A DNA stretch of 64,000 bases, taken from contig JAINUG010000148.1 in assembly GCA_029706075.1 (NCBI GenBank), positions 1,758,939 through 1,822,938 of the forward strand. The letters run 5' to 3'. The notes beneath the pieces were generated by a model. It saw only the letters and a program-made list of their open reading frames with translations. It searched no databases and had not been told where the DNA came from. The stretch comes from Aldrovandia affinis. Its lineage: Eukaryota > Chordata > Actinopteri > Notacanthiformes > Halosauridae. Positions 12,534 to 25,579 of this stretch are shown here, in pieces. Each line of letters opens with the position of its first letter. Position 1 is the stretch's first letter. The translations under genes were made by a program, and so were the position numbers.

Positions 12534-14159
12534 GTGAGTACGAGCGGCCCGATTCCCGTTCCGGACGGGCGGTTCTGGACCATTTAGCGGGAGGGTGGGG
12601 GGGGGGGGGCAGGGACCGTGACCTCGCCGCCGCCGCCCCCAGTCACTCGAGTGTCACCCCCAATCAGCGAGGCGAACCGCAGGGCCAGCGCCCCGCGCCG
12701 CTTGGAGAAAAGGCAGCCGAGCGTGGGTCCCTTTCATTACTTTTTATTAAGGAGGCATAATCAAAATTCAATGGCAATTTCAGGCGGAGCTGCGGTCCAG
12801 CACAGACCCAGCCACCGTTCAGCCCACATTAAACTCAATGATTGTTTTAATTTGGGGGGGGGGGAAGACGAGCGGGATTTCACGAGGGCCGTTTCTGCCA
12901 CACTGTGTTTCAGATTTTTCCTCCTGCATTGTTTTTTATTTGTGACTCACACCGCCATTGCAGTAGCGGTTCTTGGGGTTTTCCTCCACATTCAGTGCTT
13001 TTCATCTATAATCTTTCTCCGGAAAGGGAATGACGCTGAAGTGTTAAAGTATTTGTTTAAGCGTTTTTTAAGAGCCTCAAATGTGTTTTGAAGGTCACCG
13101 GTTAAATTTCTTCCCCCTTCCGGGAAATATAGAGCCGTCGTTCTTCCGTGTGGTTATTTAAAACCCAACTGAGAAATGTGTCTGTGTCCTTAGAAATGCA
13201 GTCTTTTCCTGGTAGCCTATCATTAAAAAAATAAAAACATTCTGTCAGAAGCACAGAAGATCATTTACCTTAACAGTTCTGATGCTTGAGTCCGGCACGA
13301 TGTTTACTTTATTGTACCAAAATTGATATTTCACTCTAAAATATAACGCATTAAAATAGCAGTAAAGCATTTAATGACTGCACCTTCTGAACTTTATTTC
13401 TTTGCGATCCAGTTTGTTCTCCTCTACCGTTCACAATTTAAGACTTAAAAGTCCTTTTCATGTGGTATTTATTGTACTTACTCGCATCCAAGGATGTGTT
13501 GTGTCCCTTTTCATGTATTCAAATGTGGCCGACTAAGTGGCTGCCAAAACCCAGTGAAATAGAACAATTGCTATTTGAAAAGAGGACTGCTCCAAGCTAA
13601 ACGGCAATGCATCTTTCCGTATGAATTATTGTTCCTGTAATTTGGATAATTTCCACAGCGGGGATATGTTTTGTGCTCGTGTGAATGGTGGTGTTGCCCG
13701 TTGCCGGTCTAATGGAAGTCCTGTGGCGATCCGTGGGCTCTCTCACACGGCACGGCAAAGTGGCGCTGCCTATCGTCCTGGCAACGGTCCACCGGACTCC
13801 GGGAGGTCTCTTATGCCGCGAAGTTCTGCGTCTGAGAGGTCTGACAACACGGAACTCAAAGGAGAGCGCTAAAAACAGGGGTTCGCGCCAGACGGCGGTC
13901 TTTAGGTGTTGTTCTTCCCTGCGTTTCTGTTCCCGACTTTTCCCATGCGAAATGACGTCAGAGTGGCGAGAGCCTTTGGCTCCGTTTGGGAGTTGCCTAG
14001 CCTCCCTTTCACCTCACGCCCGAAATAAAGCCCAGCGTCTCGGGGGTTTGTCTTCCGCTCTGTGGCGCTTTTTTCTATCCGTCTCCCTCTCTTTTTCCCC
14101 CTCTTAACCCTGTCAGAAGTAAGCCTTTCTCCGGTAAATGGTTGTCAGGGCGATATCTG

Positions 14160-15090
14160 TGGTCATTAACTCGCCTTGTTTGCCGGGCCTGCCGCGGAGC
14201 CAGATGCCCGCGGAAGCTTGGAAGCTGCGGGGTTGAGAAAGGACGGCGGTCCTTGTGGAGGATGCGCGCTCGCCCCTAGCCGATCGTTGGCGTTGAGTAG
14301 AATTCTGAGCTGTACTGTGTCCAGGTCCAGCACTGTGCGTGCCCCCTCTCTTTCTCTTAACCCACCCGGTGTCTCTCGCCTGGTCTTTCCAGTGACGTGC
14401 CTGCAGCGTGAAGGACGTGCTTCACACCGCGTTCCGGAGACAGAAGGCGCCACTCGCTGACCGCGGCCCTTCCCCGTAAAGACGTCCCGGTGGTGGGGGG
14501 GGTCGTGGCCACTCTGTCACCGTCCGTTCGGGGGAGCCGACCGCTCCGTCAGTGTCCAATCGGAGACGTCGGGACCCGGCGCTCCCGCCAGAGAGGTTGG
14601 GAGACGGGTCTCGGAGCGGGGAGGACCGCAGCTGTTGAACATTTGGCGCTTTTCACGCCTGGTCGCCGCTTCATTTATCAGCTAATTGAAGCAGATTCGG
14701 CAATTAGGTGTGCGCGAGGGTGCCCGTCGCCGCGGTTACAGGAGGCCACACGCTGCGGCCGCATCGGGAGACGGGGGCCCCACCGGCAGGCGGCCGGCGT
14801 CCGGAAGCTTCGGTGAGCTGGCGTGCGTGCGGCCCGCGGGTCACGCCGGAGTCGGCGAGTCTGATTCCTTGCCCTCCCGTAACGGGCGGCAGGTGAAACG
14901 TGCGCGTGCCTGAAATTCATCATCGATCTTCCAGCCCTTGGTCTCGGTCGGGGCATATGGTGCGGTACATCTGGAGCGGGAGGTGTTGCCTCTCTGGGCA
15001 CGCTCTGAAACAGCGTAGCGGTGGCACGTCGCGTCTGACCGCCCTCTCCCCAGTTAACAGACGCCGGGGTCGACAAGACCCGCCTCCCCC
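14160..15090. other. CpG-dense GC-rich region
   Basis: About 0.9 kb rich in CpG, with short stretches such as GCCGCGGAGCC and CGCCGCGGTTACAGG. No recognisable coding sequence or splice-bounded exon was identified. It could be an intragenic CpG island or enhancer. Confidence 0.35.
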
Positions 15091-15154
15091 AGGGCCTCCC
15101 CAGGTGGATAACGGAAGGAAACCCAAACATTTGTCTCCCGTGACTCCTCCCTCT

Positions 15155-15246
15155 CTGTCTTTCTCGCTGGTTTCCTTTGTCTCCATCTCGCTCTCGCCCG
15201 TATATCTTTCCTTCCTCTCTTCTTTCTTTCTCGCTGGTTTCCTTTG

Positions 15247-15291
<45 letters not shown>

Positions 15292-15319
15292 CTTTCCCTT
15301 CCTCTGCTTCCACCTTTTC

Positions 15320-15371
<52 letters not shown>

Positions 15372-15372
15372 A
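15155..15372. repeat. CT microsatellites with a 66-bp tandem duplication
   Basis: A segment containing TTTCTCGCTGGTTTCCTTTG occurs twice about 66 bp apart (from about 15160 and 15226). It is followed by CT arrays at about 15255-15286 and 15322-15367. Confidence 0.9.
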
Positions 15373-15760
15373 TCCCCCCTTTCCCCCACCTCGCTACAGC
15401 CGTGTCTGGGTCCCGCTCGCTCCTCTTCATGTTAAACGCTCCCCGTGAAACTTTCCCCTGTGAAATTGAGTTTGAATGGTGGTTATTTTTAAGTCACTCA
15501 AGGGGGCCGTTCTTTGCGGCGGAGACTTCATCTGAACAGTGGATTACTTGCCTATTATTTTTAAATTGCCTCCCTGTAACAATGTACAATGTCAGCTTTA
15601 ATCAGACTTTAGTTAGATCCTGCACCGGCGCTGTGTTTTACATCTCATTCTGCGCTATAATGGGACACGGGCAGCATAAATCAATCCTCGTGTCCTTTCA
15701 CGAGCCTAAGCGCCCGCGTTACTGGTCCCGGCCGCCTGTTCTTGCCGCGCCTGCAGGGGG

Positions 15761-15795
15761 GGATGGGATGGATGGATGGATGGATGGATGGATGG
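15761..15795. repeat. GATG tetranucleotide microsatellite
   Basis: About eight GATG units. Confidence 0.95.
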
Positions 15796-16082
15796 GGAAG
15801 GGCGCGCGGGTTTGGGGTTGCCACGGAGACGAGCTCTAAACGGCGTCGCCGGTGTGGGACGCGGGTGTTTGAGCACGCGCCTTTAATGGACTGTGTGTCC
15901 TCGGCCATATGGCCCTCCTCCGACAGGAAGGAGCTTATTTGTCGCGCCAGGTCCCAACACTCCGGCGCAACACGGCAGCTGTCCCCCCGAAGACTGCTAA
16001 ACGGGCCGGCGACAGGACCTGGAGCGGAGGAGGAGACGCGCTCGTCCTGTCTCCCTTACGCGCGGGTGGACTCGCGTTCGGA

Positions 16083-16480
16083 GAAACACACCTACGCACA
16101 CAGACACATTAGCATACACGTGTACAAGCACGCAAACACACTGTCGTACAACACACAAACACAATCTCATACACAAACCAGCACACGCAAACACGCAACA
16201 CACTCTCGTACAAGCACACAAACACACTCACTCTCATACACGCACACAAACACACTCTCATACGCACAAACACACACACACACACACACACACAAACACG
16301 CTCTCATACATGCATACAAGCACACACACACACACACAAACACGCTCTCATGTACATAGAAGCATACATGCAAGCACACACAAACACGCTCTCATACACG
16401 CGTACGTGCAGACACACACAAACACGGTCTCACACAAATGCAAGCATACATACATGCACAAACACACACATACACACACT
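16083..16480. repeat. CA-rich minisatellite-like array
   Basis: Imperfect units of CACAAACAC, CTCTCATACA and GCACACAAACACG are repeated across about 400 bp. The CTCTCATAC motif recurs at roughly 25-50 bp intervals. Translations in any frame are repeat artefacts. Confidence 0.9.
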
Positions 16481-17711
16481 TTTTTGTCCAGTTGTCATAT
16501 CCCTGTGCATCTGGCCTAATACAGGTGTCTCACCTGAGAGACCGCCCTCTGTGCATCACCGTGGTCGGATACCTGTCGCCGCTCCTGATTGCATCATCGC
16601 TGCCCCTGTCTCCATGGTGATGGAGATGGCAGTTTGTCTCGCTCTGATCCTCCCGGCCCAGTGGACGGAACCCCCAGCAGCACCTGCATTTATTTGATTC
16701 ATTGCCGATGAAAGCGATGTCGGGTCAGGGATGTATGCGACCGCTACGCTCACACGGGCATGACGACTGTCTGTAGTTCTAGGTGACACACTTGATTCAT
16801 GCCAAGGTGGTGGTGTCTAGTCCTTGGTACCATTCGATTAATATCACGGTGTCTGTAGTCCTTCGTACCCTCAGATTAATATCAGGGTAATGTCTGTATC
16901 CCTAGGTGACATTAGATTGCTACGAGGGTGTGTCTTTGGTCCTAGGCGATGTGAGGAAAACAGGTATTTTGTCTTTAAAGGCACTTTAATTAAGAAAGAG
17001 CAGCTGGATTATAATGCGGTCTCCTGTAAGTGGGGTCAAGGGAGTCCAGCGAGCCTGTCTCACCTGCCATTTCTATAAATAACAATGCTTAAAACAGGTA
17101 AAGAAATGTGCTTGGCTGTGGATTCTGGAGCATCTGCTGTCCGGTAGGGATTTCATGACGCCGCCGCGCTTTAATGGCGTCCGTTCCGAAGGAGCCGAAC
17201 TCGTGCGGTTTCACAGCGGTTTCACAGCGCTTTCACAGCGCGTCGGTGCTCCTGCGTCTGTCAGCATCTCCCTCGGACCGTGCCCGCTTCACCTGGGAAA
17301 CGGGGTTCTCCCTCGGGACCTCCCCTGCCGTGCCACAGGGTGCATCGCTGCCACGTGCTCTATTGGCATCCGCTTGTTTTGATTTTCTAATGCACGGATA
17401 TAAGCAGGTTTGGGAAGACTGGTTTGTCTTGGATTTTATTTTCATCGGACTGACAGCTTCTCGGGGGGAAAGTGGGGCTTGCGTTTCTGTGCCAGTCCAG
17501 GGGCAGGGTGTCGTTTCCCCAGCCGTCCGGATAGATTCTTGTGTTTCAGTGCTCCCTGGATTTTGTGTTTTAAATGCTGTTGTTTTCTGCCTTCATAAAG
17601 GGAAAAAAACTTCACAAAGCCTTTTGCTTCATTTTTTAAGTTCATGCTTCCCAATTCTAATGTTCTGTGCCATATGTGTGTTTGTGCTTGTGTTCTTGTG
17701 TTCTTGTGTGC

Positions 17712-17829
<118 letters not shown>

Positions 17830-18294
17830 TGCATTTATTCTACAGCATTTTTTGTTATCAGACAATGGCTGCCTTGCATAGTGAATAACCAGGAATATGA
17901 AAGCCTGTCAGGGTGCAGGTCTAGAAATGAGCATTTGAGTATAATTCTGCAGTAAGCACTGTTACATGAAGTGTGCCCCCTCAGTGCTGCTTATACCTTC
18001 CTGTTTGCAGGATAAAAGGAAGACCTTTGGCATCTGCTCTCCTTGTTTACTTTTCCTATTTGATGGAAGTCTGCAGTGTGACCAATGTATTCTCCACACA
18101 TCTCACTGCTAAATTGATATTAAATCACATTGTTAATGTGCTGTGCGACATATTATATTACACACGCATTACCTAAACAGATGCAAGAAGACTGAGATGT
18201 GTGCAAATGGGGCATTTTAGTAGCTTTTAAGACAGAAGGGTACTGACTAATTTTTATATCTGGCACTTTGGCTAGAGGTGAAGGCATGACTGTG

Positions 18295-18344
18295 TGTGCG
18301 TGCGTGCGTGCGTGCGTGCGCGTGCGTCTGCATACTGTGTCTGC

Positions 18345-18380
<36 letters not shown>

Positions 18381-18386
18381 GGTTTA

Positions 18387-18431
<45 letters not shown>

Positions 18432-18450
18432 ATGTGTGTCTGTCTGCATG

Positions 18451-18493
<43 letters not shown>

Positions 18494-18503
18494 CGTGGGT
18501 TTA

Positions 18504-18544
<41 letters not shown>

Positions 18545-18562
18545 GTGTCTGTCTGCATGCTG

Positions 18563-18603
<41 letters not shown>

Positions 18604-18640
18604 CGTGTCTGTGTGTCTGTGTGGCGATGTGTGTGCACGC
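18295..18640. repeat. Higher-order GT repeat array
   Basis: GT blocks are separated by recurring non-GT spacers. GCGTGGGTTTATGTTTGTG occurs near 18376 and 18492, and GTGTCTGTCTGCATGC near 18435 and 18546. This gives a higher-order unit of roughly 110-116 bp, present about twice with a partial third. Confidence 0.9.
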
Positions 18641-21600
18641 AATTGTCCGTATCTGCGCATACCGTATGTGACAGAATTTCAGATAAATTATTCCCAATTC
18701 TCGACTTCTCAGAGCCCTACAAGATGCGCTAGACCCCCACGGGGGCCAGAGTGTAGACAGTACTCTCCCCCACCACCCCCTTCTCTCTCTCCTGTTGTCT
18801 CTCTGTCTCTATTCTTCTGTGAGCACAGCGCTGCTCGACTGTTCACAGTGGCTCAGAGGCTGGGAGGCCTGGCTGATTCCTGATGCCACCCTGGGCTTTG
18901 TCACGGGTTGTTTTTGTCAAAGCGTCGCCCCCCCTTCCCCCTTCCCCCTTCCCCGGGCGAGCAGGAGAGACGCTCCGCACCGCAGGAACACAGGCGGCGT
19001 ATGTTGGGCACGCAGTTACCTTGAACCCGCCTGCCCCTTTTCACACAGTATCTACACATCTCCATATGTCTGTATCCGTGCCACCCCCCCCCCCCCTGCT
19101 CTCCCCGAGCTGATTAAAAGAAACGTCAAGAGAAAGAGTGAGAAGGCCCTTCCGGCCCCCCTTTGACTGCGAGAGTCTGGTTGCCTCTTTTATAGCGGAG
19201 CTGGCTGCTATAAGACCTTGGTGTTTTTTTGCAGATGAATCGGATAAAGAAGCACAAAGTGATCTCCTTCGCATTGATTTCCCATCGCGGGCTCCTTTTC
19301 AGCGGCCGCGCCAGTTTCCTCGCTTCCCAGCGGTCTTTGTGTCCGACGGACTGCATTATAGGCGCTCGGGGCTTTTGTGTCGCCGTTTTCTCGGCCTGAA
19401 AGAGATCAAAAGGAAGCCCGTGCAGGGTGGATGTGTACAAGAAGCCAAGGTCAGTTCTGCCCCGGCGTTCCGCCCCGGCCCGGTTCACGTGCGCGCACAG
19501 GCTCAGATTGGGTTCGTCCACGACACGCTTTGTCATTTACGTTGAGCGACAGATTCGTAGTAGAGGCTACTTTGTGTGTGGGCGCACATGTCCTGCATGT
19601 TGTTATTTGTTGATCGTTGTGAACCACTTCGCTTTTTTCCAAAAGGGGAAAAAATGGGCTATTATTGCGACACGGCAAGCTTCTACCGTGAAAGAGTCCA
19701 CTGGTAATGTTAATTAATAGAGGCCCTTTCAAAAACAGGTGGGAACAAGAACATCTCCCTCTGCGTTTCTCTTTCAGGACCACGGGGTGGGTTGTTTCAC
19801 AGTCATAATTGTAGAGAGATGTTTGTAAAGACAGTGAGTCAGCTCTGTGGCCTGGCCACGTTGTGCATTTCGCCCCTCAGGCTAGTGTGCTGACTCATCA
19901 TTGCTCTATCAAACGTTCTTCTTATTATTATTAGAGAGAGGCTTCTTTTATTCTCCCGTCCCGACTGCTTCCATCGTGAGCAAAGATTGCACAGACTTTT
20001 CACTCAAAATTGAGAAGTAAGTAGCTGTACGTTCCACTCGAGGAATAGTGCTGAGCGCAGTTGGTAGCCCCCACTTTGCCTGCAGGTTATGGAATGTCCC
20101 ATTTCATAAGGAGGGGGGAGGGGTGTGGGAGGTCGAAGGGATCAGTATCAGTCTTTAGTCAGTTAGTAAGATTAGTCAGAAGACAAAGGGCTCTTTATGG
20201 GCTCAGTCTTAATGAGCTCTGACTGAGTTTATTAATCACCAGGTCGCCCGTGGACCTGCTGGCGCTCGCATAAAATTCCAGTCGTAAATCCTGTCCTCTG
20301 ATAGGCCCAAAAAGACATGTCTGGATTGCTTCGAAGGAATGAAAAAACACATTAATTTAGCAGGCATTTAAACACGTCGACCACGCGGCCGTTTCTCGGG
20401 TCACGTTCGTCCGTGGTTTAAAAAAAAAATAAAAACTTTTTTAAAAAACGTCCCAACGGCGTTTGGGGTTTGCGCGAGGCCGGATGAATCGGGCCTTTAT
20501 GATTTTTGGCAAATGCATATGATTAAAACGTCAGGCGGCGGTTGACAAAGCGAGCGGGCGCGCAGGGGCAAAGCGGTGATCGATGGCGCCGCTATCTGCT
20601 CTTGATCAGGCCCAGATTCATTGTTCTCCCCCGGCCGCCGTCATATTTCACAGCTTTTAAATGGAGCCGAGAGGCCCGACGGATGGAAATGAGTGTGTTC
20701 ACTATTAAAATTAATGCAGTGAGGAGGGAAGTAGAGGAATGTGCTCGGGGGGGGGAATGGCACACAGTCACCTTCAGTGCGGAGTAGACTGACCCCGTGG
20801 GCAGGGAAACAGCCAAGGATCACTTGTTCCCAGTTCTCTTGCACGTCTGTCCCGTTTTGTGTCATTGCAAAGGCACTGGATTGATTGCACAGATTTTGTC
20901 GTTCTCCTTTAGCCTGATGTGTAGATGTGTGTCTTTATTTCTTGAGCGAAAAGTTGAACACTTGACATCACGTGTTGGCAGCTCTGATTGGCCAATGGCA
21001 GATGGGAGTTTAGTTTCGTCCCAGGGGAACGACGCTTGGTGGAAGGCCTGCTCTTTGCGCCGTCTACGATATTTTCTGTGCTGTCTGGGACGCCGCCTTG
21101 ACATTTCAGATATTGTGTTTGCGGGTTGACTTTGTCGATTCGACCGTCAGCGTCTGCGGTAGATGACCCCGAGTTCCACCTTTGCCGAACAAGGCGCTCC
21201 TACTGACCGTTCTGCAGGTTTATCATCCTGGAGAACGACCAGGGAGCGCTCAAAGTTCCTGTTTCTTGACCTCTGGCCTTTGTAGTTCCGTTGGTCTGCG
21301 GGGTGGGCTCTTGGAGTCCTGAGTGCTGCTATGCGTCGTGGGATTGATCCGAGCGGTGAACTCCTGACCTCGCGCCTCTGTGTTTCCACTGGTTCCTGTG
21401 TAGTGGAGGCAGAGATTCTCCCCACTGTGTTTTTCCATTCTTCAGCAGTCAGAGCTCTCTGAACATTTCTTCCTCACAAGAGCCTCCTCTTAGTTCATTC
21501 AGTCCTCTCCACTTCGAAACCCGGGGGGCTAGAAGAGCAACAAGCTTTGATCGGCTCAAATTGTAATGAGTGACTTTGTTGTCATTCGTAGCCTGCTAGC

Positions 21601-21879
21601 AGCCATTTATATTAAACACTGTCATTTATGAATACAGTACCCCCACATTAGCTGAGCTATTTAAAATATATATATATATTTATGTTTTATTGTACATTTT
21701 TTTGAAAATGCACTCAGGTTCATCTGCATGCAAATTGCTCAATGACACATAGATTGTATTAGCGCTAATTAAGGCATGATGTGGCTTTAACATGCCATTA
21801 TGCAAATGCTGCTCCAGTGGACGTGGACGTGTTTAAATTTCACACGGAGGGCAGCCGGCAGACTGACGTGCTTCCCAGC

Positions 21880-22150
21880 AGAGCGCACGCAGTGTGAACG
21901 AGGGTCCGAGACCTGCGGGAGAGAAGCCGGCGCGGTTCACAGGCAGTCTGCGGCCTTAAAGAAGAGAGCCGTCCAGCCGTTTTACGAGGCGGCGCCCCCC
22001 CCGGGCGCGACTCTCCCCCGTTTACGAGCGGCGATGTTTCGGAGCGCATCCGCCCCTCGCACGTTTATTTCCGTCTGCACGATTTCCCCTCCGCGCGGGG
22101 CAGAAGATTTCTCTCACCGTCTCGAGATCACCGCAGAGGACGGCTCCCCA
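21880..22150. other. CpG-dense patch
   Basis: A CpG-rich segment lies at 21880-22150, and a similar patch at about 22530-22640 (CCGCCGCGGCGGCGC) follows an AT-rich spacer. No exon was recognised. Confidence 0.3.
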
Positions 22151-24498
22151 CGCGCTTCTCTTTCCTTTCGCTTCTCTTTTTTTCCCTTTTTTTACAAACT
22201 TCATTTGCCGTGAACTCGATAATGATTTCTTAACACATAAATCTGGGAATGATTTTGATGCGTGCCCCGTTAAATTGTGATGGCTTCCCCGGGGATTTGT
22301 GTGTGCTTCCTGGAAAATAGTTTTAGACCCCCCCTTCCAGTGTTGCTCCTGGTCCAATTAACAGTTTTGTGTTGCACTTGTAAAAGCTTTTGTGTGGGCT
22401 CTAATTAAAGAGTGGGAAGTTGTGCAGTGAGCTCTTTGTTTATTCGCCGCCCGCTCGATCCTGGGGAATAGCGATTATGATGTAGGCCCCGCTGGTAATC
22501 TAAACGCTGCCTGCGTTCCAAAGGTCACATTGAACCGGGTTCGGAGCCGCCGCGGCGGCGCTTCGCTCGTAATTGGGAGCGTCGGCGCTGCTCTCGCGCG
22601 GGGCGCGGGGTGCGGGGTCACCGCGGCGGGCCAGGCCCCGTCTGGCGCCTCTCAGGGTTTCGTGGACCCGTGTCATCACCTTGGACATCACCTCCCGATT
22701 GTTTGTTCCCCCTGCTGCTTCGCGTTCGCCTCATAAATGATAAGTAACGGGAGCCCGGGTTAGACGTTAACCGTCTAGTGAACAAACTGGTTTGCCTGCA
22801 GTGTGGTGTGGTGGCTAGGTGGTTAACTTGTGACCTTTTGAACCCTCGACCATGTTCAGGGTCTAATGACCTACCTGGGAGTGAGACCTTCTGGTTACAA
22901 CCCTAGTTGCTTAACAACCCAGCTCCCCAATTTGAAATGAACAGGATCTTACCCCAAATCTTCCTCCTTGGCTACATTGATTTTACTTTCTTTTTTCCTC
23001 CCCAGTTTTGAAGCTTTCTGCCCCTGTTGGGAAAGCCCGATCGCAATGGCAGTTCAATCCCATCCCTGCGGCGCCCATTCATTTGGGGGGGCGCACACTA
23101 TCCTCCAGCTGAGCTGCGCATTCACTGTGGTGTAGGGCTGGGCCACTGGCAGGCCGCAGGCTCCTGATTGGCTAAAGGAGATACTATTGAGCGCTAAGGT
23201 GGGGAATGCCTTGACTAATGAAGCCAGAGACCCAAACCCCCTGGCCTGTTAAGCATTGACTCATGAGACTCTCACAGGAAGGGTCAGGACTCAAACTGGA
23301 CTGTAGGGTGCATCACTGCACTGAGAGATGTTAGCTGGGTACGCCTCTCTGTAGCCCATGCCATACTAGAGTTTTACAAGATTAACCCAGCTATTACTGT
23401 CAGCCAATGGAAGGAGAGAAAGGGGGAGGCACCAGTGCATCTTTCTGTGGGTAAATCTGGCCTATGCGGATCTTCAAAATGACCTAATAACAGAGAAAAA
23501 AGTTTTAATTACATCATAGCTCTGAAACACAAAGAGAAAGGGGAACCGGCCATGCCGTTCCTTCCATTTCAACGAATGAATGTTCATGACTAACGTATTG
23601 TCCGAAAAATGCTGAGGCGCACGGTTTGCGATTTTCTTCCCCTTCGTTTCTCTTGCTCGGGACAAAGCGTGGGAGATATCAAGCAGGTTTATTCACCCTA
23701 ATGCTTTCCAGTTTTCTTCTATTACATTTATTCTTGGTCTTAACTGATTGAACTGCAACCCCACATTATGTACACGGCGTGTTAAATACCTTGTTTGCTT
23801 TGTTTGTTTTTGTTGAGTCGATAAAATGCGGCACAGTTTCCCCGAACCTCAGTAGAGAATTCTGTTCAGCACAGTTTGTTTAATTTCTTTAACGGTGTCT
23901 TTTGATTCCTGCTGGTGCTCTCGTCACATTCTGTCGTTCACCCTTTTTGCCACGTTTCAGAACACATCTGAGCTGCTTTAAAAGACAATGAAAAAGAATC
24001 ACAGTATCTCTTGTGCCGTAGGATTGACATTTATTTCACTCCGTGTTAAATCGTAAGTCAGTAAGCTTTTAAATGTTTGCCCATGATAAATATACATTTC
24101 AAAATGCCAAATATGTCCATTCATAGCCTGTGCATAATGAAGGAAACGGATGTTGGCTTTCTTTCAGAAAATAATTGTACTTTTATGTGCTTGAGACTGC
24201 TCGAATGTGAGAAAGAGAACGAATGTTAGATGAAATGTTGGCATGCGCTTTTGAGTGATCCATAGGAGAACATTATGCTAATCTTGGACACTTCAAGTCC
24301 TGCTGGTGGTTTAAAATGTATAATTTCATCGGCAGGCTCCTGTCTGAAAGGCATTTGATTGAAGCATTGTAAATGAGCTGTGAGTGTGTTATTCTGGTCG
24401 GCCTCACTGAGGACAAACGACATCTGCGCGAGCAGGAGAGAGGGGCTGCTGAGCTGGCATGGTCTGAGCACACTGTCACACCCCCGGATTTTAACAGA

Positions 24499-24614
24499 CA
24501 CACACACACACACACACAGCAAACATACACATAGCACACACGTGCACCCACCCACACAGTACAAACACAAACACACACACACACAGCACACGCACGCACA
24601 GAGCACACACACAC

Positions 24615-24654
<40 letters not shown>

Positions 24655-24849
24655 CAGCAAACATACACATAGCACACACATGCACCCACCCACACAGTAC
24701 AAACACAAACACACATACAGAGTGCAAACACACATACACACAGCACACGCACGCACAGAGCACACACACAGTGCACACACACACACACACACACACACAA
24801 ACAAAGCACACCACGCACCAAGCACAGACAAAGAGCACCCACACTCAAA

Positions 24850-24885
<36 letters not shown>
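24499..24885. repeat. Higher-order CA repeat array
   Basis: CA tracts carry a duplicated interrupted block. CAGCAAACATACACATAGC occurs at about 24517 and 24656, each followed by CACCCACCCACACAGTACAA. This defines a unit of about 139 bp. Confidence 0.92.
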
Positions 24886-24889
<4 letters not shown>

Positions 24890-25579
24890 GGAAAAAGGAA
24901 ATACATTCCTTTGTGCTTGTGGTGAATAAACTGGCTGCATGTTCTGCGATGGGCTCCTGGTTTAATAGATGCGAGCGCTGTAATGTGGACAGCACACAGA
25001 TGCACACTATTGAGTCTGCGGAGATCCGCCCGATTCCAGCAGACACGGAGATGCTTTTCCGTCCGTCCTCGTCTGTTTGCTCAGCTTAATTGTCTGTCCG
25101 AGGGAAGAGAGTCTGTGCCGCCGCGAGCGTGGGAAGCCGACACACTCACGACGAGCGCGCCCACTTAATCTCACCCTCTGATGTTTCCTTTCGGTATGCT
25201 TTTGCTTAAATGCGATTTAAAGAAATTGTAATTTTTGTGTGAGCGGTTGAAATTGAGCCTCAGAAGTAACACTTGCAAAGCTCCTGTCTTAGAAGGCAAC
25301 AGTCTAGCAGGAGTTCCAGCCCTATTAAAGTCTCTTTTAAATTGGTCCAGTAAAAAAGGCGATGAGTTGAGTGCCTGGCTGGAAGGCTGGGTTTGAAAAG
25401 CCTCGCTTAGCGGTGGGAAGCACACTCTGCGGACGAGTCTCATCGTAAACAGAACCTCATACTGGTGTCCTGTGTGCCCAAGCACCGAGAATGAAGGCAT
25501 ATCTCTTAGTGGTCGTGCTCATAATGGTGCACAAGTGCACTGTATATCGTAGTATTACAGTATACAGTACAGTACGTTA

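Noticed and set aside
13621..14107. 140-codon frame in a CpG-rich region
   Set aside because: Composition-driven frame with no domain, splice signals or overlap with a recognised family.
22799..22935. Possible SINE-A with both orientations of the head
   Set aside because: GTGTGGTGGCTAGGTGGTTA and the later GGTTACAACCCTAGTTGC resemble SINE-A head parts in opposite directions, but the match is too weak to call.
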